A stretch of 64,000 nucleotides of DNA, taken from positions 9,905,092 through 9,969,091 of the forward strand of contig JAQFVV010000020.1 in NCBI GenBank assembly GCA_028023455.1, in the 5' to 3' direction. This DNA comes from Epiperipatus broadwayi (taxonomy: Eukaryota; Onychophora; Udeonychophora; Euonychophora; Peripatidae). How positions within the stretch are numbered: position 1 is the stretch's first letter; each line of letters begins with the position of its first letter. A program made the position numbers and the translations under genes. This document shows positions 54,660 through 64,000 of the stretch, piece after piece. The notes below the pieces were generated by a model. It was not told the origin of the DNA. It searched no databases and worked only from the letters and a program-made list of their open reading frames with translations.

Positions 54660-56640
54660 AATATGTATATTAAAATAAAATATAAGCAAAAATCCAAGCT
54701 AGAGCCAATAAAATTTTGACAATTTGTTTTCTATTTGTCTTATTCAAATAGAAAATTAGATATATAATAATATAATCATCATTGAATTCTGAATGGATTA
54801 TCAATTTCCTTTTATTACTATTATTTTATCAATGATAATAAGCTTGAAAATTTCTAAGACCTCTTTGAAAATTATAAGACAATTGTGCCTTCTAATATTC
54901 ATCACAAACAATGTGTACATTCTGCACAAACCCTATAAAACTTATCAATCAATGCAATGCTATATAAAAATTAGCAATTACATGATTTTCTCAAATGTCG
55001 TTATAGACCCTACCAAAGAGAATTCCAATTCTAAAGACCTTACTACATAAAATCTATTCTGCCTTACATATTAGCATAAAAGCTGATAGGAAAAATCATG
55101 CCATCACTTGATTCATTTAGCTTATTTCAGCAATGAAAGAAAACATCCTACATTCAGTTTCACTTCAGAGGTATCTATTGTAAGCTTGAATAATCAATAT
55201 TATCAAATGTAATGCAATTCAAGCATATTGATTTAGGCTCAAGACTTCAGGATTTATTGAATTTTCGAATTATTAACTTTAAAAGTGAAAAGCAAATTAA
55301 AGACAAATTACAGCCTTGAAGCTCAAGTCCTCATCAATGAAACTAAAAGCTAGAGCCATTCTGAGAATTACAATTAAATTATCCTGTCTGATAAATTATT
55401 TTATCAATCAATCCTATAATAAATACCCTTAGAATAATACAGAAATCTGTTCTTGTTAAACTAACATAATTATTTAAACACTAAGAGAGCAGTCTTCTAA
55501 AAAAAGGGGGAAATACTTCATAATCATACTTGACAAATATATTATTATTCCCTTTTTCAACAGCCTCATAATAATTATTTACCCTGTGCAGTTTGACACA
55601 ATATAAGGGTCAGAAGATTAAAAGCTAAAGATTACTGGATCAATTCTCAACTGAATAAAGTAAAAAAAAAAACCTCTTTTATCAATAAATTGGAAATGTT
55701 GCACTTAATTTGCCACTTAAGTACTTGAACCCTATGTTACCTTCTAAATAATTAATCATATATGATTATTTTTTACAATAATTTTTAAACACAAAATTCA
55801 TGATTGAATAATTTATTATTTGAGAGTTCATAGAAAATTCAAGGACCAAAAGTGACAGTGAAGCTATGATCCATGGACCTTAACCTCCAAAATCCATCAA
55901 TCTAATATTGCAGCAAACTAAACAGGCAGTTCAAAAAATGAAACTGAGTAGAAATAAAAGGTTTCAATAATATTGAGTTACAGCGCTGTGAGCAAACTGT
56001 CTGGTGAAAATTAATTGCAAACACACAACCCTACACACTATAAAAATGAAATTATTGAAAAATAATGAGTTCAATAGCCAATATCAAAAAAAAATGTTTA
56101 ATTTTATTTATTTATTTTTTAAAAAAAAAACTATATGACTTTTGGAAAAAAGAATTTGAATAAAATTTGACACCTATTCCATTATTATTAATTTGATTAT
56201 AAATATTCTACCAATTAAATCCCCACTTGACCTTAGCAATTATTTATTAACACTCTAAGATTCGAAGACAATTTGTGCTATAAATACATTCTGAAAATTT
56301 CTGGATGTTCATGTCCACTAAATATGAATTTTTAAAAAAAAATGTTTAGCTTAATGCAGTATTATATAAACAAAGGTAATTTTCTATTTTAGTACCATTT
56401 TTTGAAAGCTTGAGTAAATACATTATATCTAGTGATCACTGATTACTTAAAATACATGGTTCTAGAATAAAGAGTTGTTTTTGATTACAAAATTTATTGT
56501 GTTAAAAGACCAAACCCTGTTATTACTTGGAAAATAATTTATAGCTGATTTTGGTAGAAGTTGAGTTGCAGATAAAGCTAAAGTTTTTAAAATTGGTATT
56601 GTGCTTCCAAACCTTTCTTTTTGATATTATAATAATATGT
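54660..56640. other. AT-rich DNA with eroded SINE-like pieces
   Basis: 55850-55990 (ATCCATGGACCTTAACCTCC) resembles 61270-61330 and 61970-62050 (GAGCCATAGATCTTAACCTTC), probably worn tRNA-derived repeats in minus sense. No gene. Confidence 0.35.
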
Positions 56641-56644
56641 TAAT

Positions 56645-56716
56645 GTAATGGCACTAGACAAAGAGGTTAATGGATATGACTATCATGCCCATAATCCAAG
56701 GTTCAAATCTGGGCTA
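56645..56716 (+). repeat. tRNA-like segment (eroded SINE head)
   Basis: AGAGGTTAATGGATATGACT (A-box side) and AATCCAAGGTTCAAATCTGG (B-box side) at tRNA-like spacing. No tail or TSD found. Confidence 0.4.
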
Positions 56717-56987
56717 AATAAACTTAACACATACAAGTTTAAGATTAATTTTTCAGGGAGCTGTATAATCAACTGAGCTGAGTGTTTTATTGTTTGATTG
56801 ATTAATATATAACTATTATTAATTAGAGAGGAAAGTTTTTGGTGTTAATTGATCAAGATGATTATAAGTGTTGTGGATTCTAAAACAAAAGATATAAATA
56901 TAATATGAAGTGATCTCATTATCAATGAAGAAAGAAATATCATTCTCCGTGAACATTTAGCCATTATTTATCTTTACATATTTAGGT

Positions 56988-57122
56988 ACATAAAAGATAA
57001 AAGTGTGCAGCGGTGATGTGGGGAAGAGATGCTAGAGATCGGAGAAGATGAATTGAACTTAGAGAGACCTTCATCCTGCAGTGGATTGATAATGGTTGGT
57101 GATGATGACATAAAAGATAAAA
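56988..57122 (+). mobile_element. 105-bp LINE stub with perfect 15-bp TSD
   Basis: Insert 57003-57107 encodes the last codons of the RTE-like LINE (WGRDARDRRR-like, ELRETFILQW) and a short GAT tail, flanked by the identical ACATAAAAGATAAAA at 56988-57002 and 57108-57122. Textbook severe 5' truncation during target-primed reverse transcription. Youngest-looking member of the family here. Confidence 0.88.
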
Positions 57123-57264
57123 ATGTTTTTAAATAACCTAAAATAAGACAACATTTTTTAAATGGCCCTCATTGAAGAATAGTGATGGGCAAATCATTAT
57201 TCATCAGGCTTAACAATTATTTTATGGCAAGGGTTTGAAACTCTTGTCTTCTAGATAAGAATAA

Positions 57265-57450
57265 CTATATACCTATTTACTGATCAATACTGGCTGGCTA
57301 ATTGGTTTGGCTATGAGCGAGCTATCTGAAAAATTATCCTCCTAAGGCTAACTGAAACATATTTTTTTCTAAGTTTTACACAGATACAATTCAAACCTGG
57401 ATTAAATAGCAAATGAATATGCTATCATTACATCATTAGACTCCTGTATT
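57265..57450 (-). repeat. tRNA-derived SINE, family C
   Basis: Minus strand: tRNA-like head 57450-57381 (A-box region AATGATGTAATGATAGCATA, B-box GGTTTGAATTG) followed by a body that includes the conserved TTGATCAGTAAATAGGTAT block at its far end. Related to 15090-15245 and 58055-58215. Confidence 0.5.
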
Positions 57451-57459
57451 TATATATAA

Positions 57460-58050
57460 ATAATTTTTAACAGCTTTTATTATACTACAATCCTCACTCC
57501 ATAATTAGTTTTGATTTTTATTATATTATTTGCAAAAATTATACTATTTTCATTACATAAATTTAAACACTATTACTAAAAAAAAAAAAAAAAAGCTAAA
57601 CAAAACACATTAATGTGTAGCTTAAGTTTAATAAAAAAAAAAATTAATTTTCTAATGTTAGTTTTACTATTATTTTAAAACTTAATTGACTTTGATTCTC
57701 AAAATGAAGATATCTTTACATGGGTGTGGTATATTTTTAAGAAAACTAACATCATTAGTTGTTTTTTTTTTTTCTCATCACGGCTAAATAAAATTTTAAA
57801 AATCTGTTATAAGACATCATAATTTAGTTCTTCATTAATTTATAATAAAATAATATATAGATATATTAGTAATTAATTTCATTATTTATAAAATGAAATG
57901 CACTTGTATCTTATCAAATTGATTTAATGACAACTAAAAGCTTAGTTCTATAGGAGTATACCATTTTTCATACGGATAATAGTACAATACTAGAATTTTT
58001 TATTTACAATTACCACAAATGGTATTCATCAGTCCATGATTAATATGATA
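57460..58050. other. AT-rich DNA, nothing recognised
   Basis: Long A and T runs only. Confidence 0.5.
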
Positions 58051-58054
58051 CTTC

Positions 58055-58215
58055 TATCTTCTGGCTAATAATAGTTAGATACCCATTTACTGATCAAAGA
58101 TTGGCTAATTAGCTTCACTGATTGTTAGACAAATATCTAAAATAAAAATTCTAAGTCTACCTGCAACTTAACAATTAATTGCTGTGCAAAGATTTAAATA
58201 TCAAGATATAAGCAT
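58055..58215 (-). repeat. tRNA-derived SINE, family C, eroded
   Basis: Body block TAGATACCCATTTACTGATC (58077-58096) is shared with the other family C copies. The tRNA-like head (toward 58215) is barely readable. Confidence 0.4.
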
Positions 58216-58618
58216 ATCAGGTGAAGGTATTAATTGAATACCACTAAACATCACATGATCACTATCTCATACTAGTGTATGGAGAGAGTTTTGCCTTGAT
58301 TAATTGAATACAACTATATTCTTAAGAAACCAAAGAGGCTTTCACTTAAACATGCAAATGTATAAACAAATCACTCAACAATCTTTGCTTAAATTCCACA
58401 GCCTGTCTCAATATTGACTGGGAATGATTTGCTTATAAAAATGCCACTTTAGTAATTGTATACTAAAATTATTATATGTTTCATTATTGCTTCAAGGGTT
58501 AATAAATGAATAGAAACTATATCTGCATTATAAAGAGCTTAATTTAAATTATCAAGGGCGGAGTTTCACTAACATCTCAACTGAAATGAAAATTTATCAC
58601 ATTATTCACCATTGCTCT

Positions 58619-58743
58619 AATTTGCAATCTACTTTTTTTTCATATGTCAATGTGTTGACCGGGAAGCAAATGAGGGCCAGCTGCTTGGAAGGCAGTTATG
58701 CTAACCATTAGGCCACCAACGCTTGACAAATTGCGATCTATTT
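58619..58743 (-). mobile_element. minimal tRNA-Gly(TCC)-like SINE, subfamily B
   Basis: Minus-strand GCGTTGGTGGCCTAATGGTT, TTAGCATAACTGCCTTCC, B-box region damaged (CCTCATTTGCTTCCCGG), tail CATATG plus A-run. TSD AATTTGCAATCTACTT versus AAATTGCGATCTATTT (three differences). Near the tRNA-Gly(UCC) sequence, but the tail and TSD mark it as retroposed. Confidence 0.78.
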
Positions 58744-58749
58744 AATATA

Positions 58750-61640
58750 AATAATGAATGAAATCTAATTTTTGAATTCCATTTTTTATCTGAACATAAT
58801 TAGCCTTGATAATAGAAAACAATGTTTAAGTTGATTCTTTAAACATTGTACTATAGTGAGTGACTTATTTAATTTAAGACATATATATGATTTCTCAAAC
58901 AGAAGAACCAAATAAAAAGTAGAGGCTTCATTATTTTTATTAATATCAAAAATCTCAAAAATATTTTCAGAGAAGAAAATAATATAGATTGTATGAAAAG
59001 TTGAAAAGATTATGAAATTAAATTATAAATTTAGTAGCACGATGTGTCAAGCATTAAATTACAAACTTTGAGATTATATGGTAAATAATTATATAGAATT
59101 TTAAAAAAGAGAGAATTTAAGTACTGCTGACAAGAAAAACTTCAACAGTCAGACCACAAGAAAAGTCATTTCTCACTTATAAAGTAAACAATTTTATCAA
59201 AATAGTAAATCACACATGAGAATTTTATTAAAATAAATTTTTAAATACAATAAAAGAAATTAAACAATAATTGATACAGATTTTTCATTTGATACATTTA
59301 ATAAAGAGATAATATTGATAGAGCAGTTTAACAATAGAAATGAAAAAAAAAAGATAGAAGGTAGTAAAAATATATTTTTAATAACTGAAGATATCTCTGA
59401 ATGATTTAATGCAGTAGTAGAATCCATCCATTGTAGCTCAGCTATAATATTTCTTGTGCTTGAGCACCATATAATTTCCCAAGCTGCCAATTTTTATTAT
59501 ATGTGGTTTAGAGTAGTCAGAATGATACATTCAAAAGCGAAACATCCTAAACTGCAGTTCCACTATCACTTGTATATTCCAACATCACATGACTTTCTGA
59601 GTGTTAAATCATTCAATCATGACTTTCTAAGTTGAAATCATTCAATCATTTTGTTCTTTGTGATTTAGTGAAGTAATAGTGAAATGGACACAAAAGCTAA
59701 AGGCACTTATGATGTTCAAATATCATATGACCTCTCTACCAAGAACCATTCAATTGTTTTGCTCTATGGTATTAAAGTGAAGACATTGTAAGTAAAAGTT
59801 CCTGTCTCAAAGTTCCATACTTAGAAATGACACAAGATCACAATCAATTAGTCATTCAACTATTGCTCTAGTTGATTTAGTACAGAGGTTAGATGGTGGA
59901 CCTAAGAACTAAAGTCCTTGGATTGCCACTTAACTTTTGCTTCTGGTGCTTAAATATCATATAACTCTTGACCAACAAACTAATTATTTCTTGCTAAAGA
60001 TTAATATATATATATATATATTAATAATAGTAAATAAAACATAATAGATTATACAAAAAGATATATTGATAAACTTAAATGCAAATTACATAACAAATTT
60101 CATAAATAGTAAATTAATTTTAAAATCAGCTTAATGACATAAAGGTAGCATGATGCTTTCTTATAAGTTTAATATTCAAGATAGGCAGTTCTCTATTTAA
60201 ATCAACTATTGTAATAAATAATTTAAGGTGGTCCTCCATTCTGAAATCTCATAATATATTGGAAGACTTATTTTCATATTTGGTATTATTACTAGTGATA
60301 AATATGCACCTGAATGGAAATATAATTTATGTAAAAAAAATGACTTAAGCAAAAAATTTGCAGTATGCTTTATTTACATAACTAGAGAACTATCTACGCT
60401 AACGAAATATTAAAGCTGAAAAAAAAAAAAACGGAAAAATTGATACCTAAATTATTATAGTAAAAGTTTTATAAAGGCTTATATAATGAATTTATATGGG
60501 ATAAATCTAAATTCTAAATAAACAAAAAGTGTTTTAGTATATTAAAAACCATAACATGACTCCAGCTTACACAATACTTTTCAAGATCTTTTTATTCCAC
60601 TCTCGCTATATGACTTACTGTAAGATTGAGTGAATATTAATCCCTATCCACTGCTATCTATCCATATTCCGATATAAGATCCTGTCTATGAGGAGGTTTG
60701 AACGTGAAATTTTTGCAGTACTCATAGTATAAAAAAGAGTAAAAGTGAATTCTGAATAAAGAGAGCATTAAATCAAAAAAAAAAATCAGATGCATTAGGT
60801 CAAGGTTCAAAACACCTCATTGATGAAGGCCTTAACCATTCTGGAATCTGGATAGGGTAGCACCTGATAAATACTTAATATGCACTACCATCTAGCACCT
60901 GCTGATTACTTAAGCCTATTATATTTGATAGAGCTGAACTGGAATAAAATATTAGTTATTAAAAGAAAAAAACTGTAATTAAATCATTTGATACAAAATA
61001 TAAGAGTTTGTGTGATGTTATAAAAAATAAGAAAAAATAAAGAATTAAGAAGAAGAAAGAAAAAAGCAAATTGATTTGAAAAAATTTAGAATAGATATAT
61101 AAAATTATAACAATTGATATGAGAAAAGTTTTAAATTTTTAAAAAATGATAAAGAGAAATTTTGGATAAAGGTATAAAAGTTTACAAAAAATCTTAAGCA
61201 TCAAAGAAATGTATTTTCCTGATAAATAAATAAATTAATGGTTCATAAAGAGTTTGAGCATTAAAAGTGAGAAGTGAAGCCATAATTCATAAACCTTGAA
61301 TGCTAGACTGTCACAGTACCATTACAGCAAAGCACATTAGATTAACTTTTCTTATAATCTAACATATAAAGTTAATTCTTAAGGCAAATTAAAGCAAAAT
61401 TATTTGAAAATTTATTATATAGTACTAATTTATTGATTTTAAATAAAATTTATGATTTAAAGTTAATTAATGATTAAAATAATTCTTAAAATATGAATAT
61501 AATAAGTCGGAATACTAATCTCAGATACTAATCTCAGATGCATATATATTACTACTGTATACAAATGATATGAGAGCTTTAATCCAGTTTAAGTAAAACT
61601 TGAAAATAATTTCAGATTCCAAGTAAGCTTAGGATTGTCA
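58750..61640. other. AT-rich DNA with scattered tRNA-like fragments
   Basis: 59870-59940 (TTTAGTACAGAGGTTAGATG, later TAAAGTCCTTGGATTGCC) looks like a worn tRNA-derived unit. (TA)n at 60002-60023. 61270-61330 belongs to the worn group noted at 55.9 kb. No gene. Confidence 0.35.
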
Positions 61641-61654
61641 TAAGATAGTCAGAC

Positions 61655-61730
61655 TTTAGCTAAATTATCTAATTATCCAAAATTGGTCAGTAAATGGGTA
61701 TCTAACCATTCTTAGTCAGAGTATAAAATG
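61655..61730 (+). repeat. SINE family C body, plus orientation
   Basis: Contains TTGGTCAGTAAATGGGTATC, the inverse of the block at 15.1, 57.3 and 58.1 kb. Head not readable. Confidence 0.4.
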
Positions 61731-62073
61731 AAGATAAAAACACTAAAATCTCACTTTCTAGTAATTGGCGAGTCTAATAAGTAATTCTTTCTTTTTCGTT
61801 AATCCTCTTGTGAAAAGGGGGGAGGTGTTGGAAAAGGTGTTGGCTGGGGTAACTAATTTAAGAATTTGTACCTTTTATTGCAGATTAATAAAACTTTAAA
61901 TAAATAAATAAGTAATCAAATGGTTTATTGCTCTGTAGTTGATAAGAAGTTAAAACATTAAAAGTGAAAAGACCTGGACTATGAGCCATAGATCTTAACC
62001 TTCAAATTCTTGCACTCTATCACTGCCTAGAACCATGCAGATCAGTAAAACTTTTAACATAAATGACTTTTGT

Positions 62074-62432
62074 TAAGCGCGAGAGGTTTGAAGTCTCTCA
62101 ATTTAATTTCAATACTGTTTGCGCTTTGTAAAATAAATATAATTTACATATGTTACTGCAAGTTATAATATCTAAAAAACTCCTGCGTAGCAAATCTTAG
62201 GATTTCACGCTGTATGTTTGTAATATAGACTCAGTGAGTTAAATGTGAAGATATTTAAAGCTTCACACTTTAAGATCTAAATACTTCAGACTGGCTTGGA
62301 TATATAGAAAGACAAATAAAGAGGAGGGTGGACCGCCCTCTTCTTGTTAAATTCTCTGTCTTGTATTTACGATCTGATTGGCTGTTGAATAGTAATAAGC
62401 GTGAGAGGTTTGCAGTCACTCAATTTAATTTT
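62074..62432. repeat. 37-bp direct repeats 322 bp apart
   Basis: TAAGCGCGAGAGGTTTGAAG (62074-62093) and TAAGCGTGAGAGGTTTGCAG (62396-62415) each continue into TC.CTCAATTTAATTT. The interval is CpG-richer than its surroundings and includes a hairpin-prone GAGGGTGGACCGCCCTC (about 62327-62343). It could be a unit and its restart, as in the tandem families, or a pair of short terminal direct repeats. No hammerhead found. Confidence 0.45.
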
Positions 62433-62439
62433 TTATTCA

Positions 62440-63475
62440 GACTAAAAATTAAAACAATAAGAATTAAGTAGTTGTAAATCATTTAACATGTATCCTTAAT
62501 GGGGTATGAAGAAAACTTAATGACCATATGTGACCTACATTTGATATACTTTTTTTTAATTATTATTTCTAATAGATCAGCAATTTTTAAAACAAATTCA
62601 CAAATATGATCCCCCCCCCTCAGCCCTATCCTATCTCCTTTTTTCCCTTTTTGTATAAATAGAAATATAAAAAATCTCCTTTAAAAAAATTCTACAATTT
62701 GAAACAAATTTTAGTTTTTGTATTATTATAAAATACTTATATGTTTTAAACAACAACAAAAAAGGTAACATTTACAAGTTTGAGTTATGAAAGTGAAGTC
62801 AACATTATGCATGGCAAACAGTTTACACATTTCAAAAGTTAATTTAAATAAGTTTCAAAATGACATGAAAAATTTAAATTTGATTTGTCACTTAACAAAT
62901 TTAATTTTTAATTTAAAAACCCCTTATAAAAATGTATATTCACGTGATAAGTGTTTCACTAATACAAAAACTAAACAAAAATTTTACTGGTTAAAAAACA
63001 AGCAAAAATTTTTATTTAATATTAAACAGGAATTGGAAAAAATAAATATTATAGCAAAACTATGGCACATGTTTATAGAAAAGTTTATATAAATATATAT
63101 ATGAACTAATTTTCTGCTATATTATAGTTTCTTCAGAAAAATAATGCTGCAAATATAGTCCTCTATTAAATCATTATCTATAAATTGTTATCATATATAT
63201 AAAGTTATTATTTATATTAAAAAAAACATATCAAAAATTTTATACTCATTTAGTAGATGTTGAGGAACATTTGTTGTTACTTGGGGCACCCCACAAGCGA
63301 AGATATCTGGCAATAAATTGAATAAATAATGTGAGAATGGTTTTACTTTTTTTGATTACAAATGAAAATGAAGACAGGAAATGTGTGTTATGTAAATAAA
63401 ATTAAATACAAATAAAATATGTAATATTTTAAATATGGGCATAATTCATATGTGTGGAGTTTAAATGTAATTATA
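62440..63475. other. AT-rich DNA, nothing firm
   Basis: C-rich tract near 62612. A 101-codon plus-strand frame (62787-63092) is Lys/Asn/Phe-rich without family features, so not called. Confidence 0.45.
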
Positions 63476-63477
63476 GG

Positions 63478-64000
63478 AAACTTGAATATAGACTTTCAAG
63501 TTTCCTTCAGCTATCCACTCTAACTCATACAACCAATAGACATGATCACAAATGTGAAAAAAATAAATGATCTTCAGTATATATATCTTGTGCTAAACCA
63601 GTACTCATCAGTTGGTCCGTATCATCATCTCCCCCACACACACATATATTGTAATCAGTGCTCAGTTTATATTAAGATAGCAAATATAACGGACAAGCTT
63701 CAATCTACTCCATTCTCCAACTCTTCAGCTCACCACCCCATTAAAAATCTTGGGTAGTCCAACATCAGATTTTTGATAATATGAATAGCTGAAGAGTTGG
63801 AGGGTGGAATAGATTGAAGCATGTCCATTAAAGATTCAAGATTTTCTATCTTAATGTAAACCAAGCACTGATTTTATACATGGTGGGAGATGGTCTAACT
63901 GATGAGTGTTGGTTCAGCATGAAATATGTATAATGGAGATTGTATATGTGTGATCATGTGTATCAGTTATATGAGATAGAGTGGATAGCTGAAGGGAGAT
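63478..64000. repeat. foldback copy of the hammerhead repeat, cut by window end
   Basis: Left arm ~63478-63745 and right arm ~63765-64000 are inverted copies as at 25105-25690. Left-arm ribozyme (minus, CTGATGA at 63605-63611) has AAGA in place of GAAA; the right-arm one has the full core. The right arm continues beyond the window (ends at GCTGAAGGGAGAT). Confidence 0.72.
63885..63940 (+). ncRNA. type I hammerhead ribozyme candidate
   Basis: GGTCTAA, CTGATGA (63899-63905), stem II GTGTT-GGTTC-AGCAT (wobbles allowed), GAAA (63921-63924), TATGTA stem III, TA, then ATGGAGAT. Core intact; inner stem I has lost one pair (ATGG for TTGG). Confidence 0.65.

Noticed and set aside
62787-63092. 101-codon plus-strand open frame
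   Set aside because: Same compositional bias, no recognisable motif, flanked by featureless DNA.

Overview
This window is very AT-rich (roughly three quarters A+T by eye), CpG-poor, non-coding metazoan nuclear DNA. I see no bacterial operons, ribosome binding sites, rRNA or functional tRNA genes. It reads as introns and/or intergenic DNA of an invertebrate: spliceosomal-type exon candidates, tRNA-derived SINEs, RTE-like LINE ends, hAT DNA transposons (one matching the horizontally transferred SPIN family) and several Penelope-like elements (PLEs). A lophotrochozoan or similar host would fit, since SPIN is known from a pond snail and a planarian, but the sequence alone does not settle the species.

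Layout. 0-10 kb: AT-rich DNA with LINE 3' ends (1.7 and 2.7 kb), SINE-like pieces, one small hammerhead-repeat copy (5.1 kb) and minus-strand exon candidates (3.9-4.1 and 9.2-9.3 kb). 10-14 kb: two foldback elements, each with a target-site duplication (TSD). The second (12806-13680) sits inside a Helitron-like repeat whose uninterrupted relative lies at 31.8-32.7 kb. 14-24 kb: a decayed LINE reverse transcriptase, SINEs, the SPIN copy (18240-18424), a hAT copy (19590-19990), further exon candidates and a tandem-plus-inverted ~340-bp repeat. 25-38 kb: a foldback/SINE-like repeat present in several copies, a ~320-bp tandem, and a third PLE remnant (36.4-36.9 kb). 38.6-39.7 kb: the only clear local rise in GC and CpG, with exon-like segments on both strands, a plausible promoter region. 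45-52.2 kb: two abutting PLEs, a decayed 4-kb palindrome (44957-48966) and a younger, internally near-identical copy with an inverted 1.09-kb arm (48971-52168). 52-64 kb: two more hAT copies, SINEs, a 105-bp LINE stub with perfect TSDs, and a hammerhead foldback running off the right edge.

The most interesting signal is a set of small repeats (~290-385-bp units) with type I hammerhead ribozyme architecture. One family (5.1, 17.0, 25.1-26.1, 32.3, 33.7, 38.0 and 63.5 kb) keeps CUGAUGA, a hairpin stem II, GAAA and pairing stem I strands in its best copies. A second, unrelated family (12806-13680) has CUGAGGA...GAAAC...GUC with a two-part stem I. Both occur as inverted (foldback) copies. They resemble animal retrozymes, hammerhead-bearing non-autonomous elements thought to use PLE machinery, and PLEs with GIY-YIG endonuclease domains are present in the same window.

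No complete host gene can be assembled. Seven minus-strand exon candidates share good splice sites and open frames, but I do not recognise the protein.
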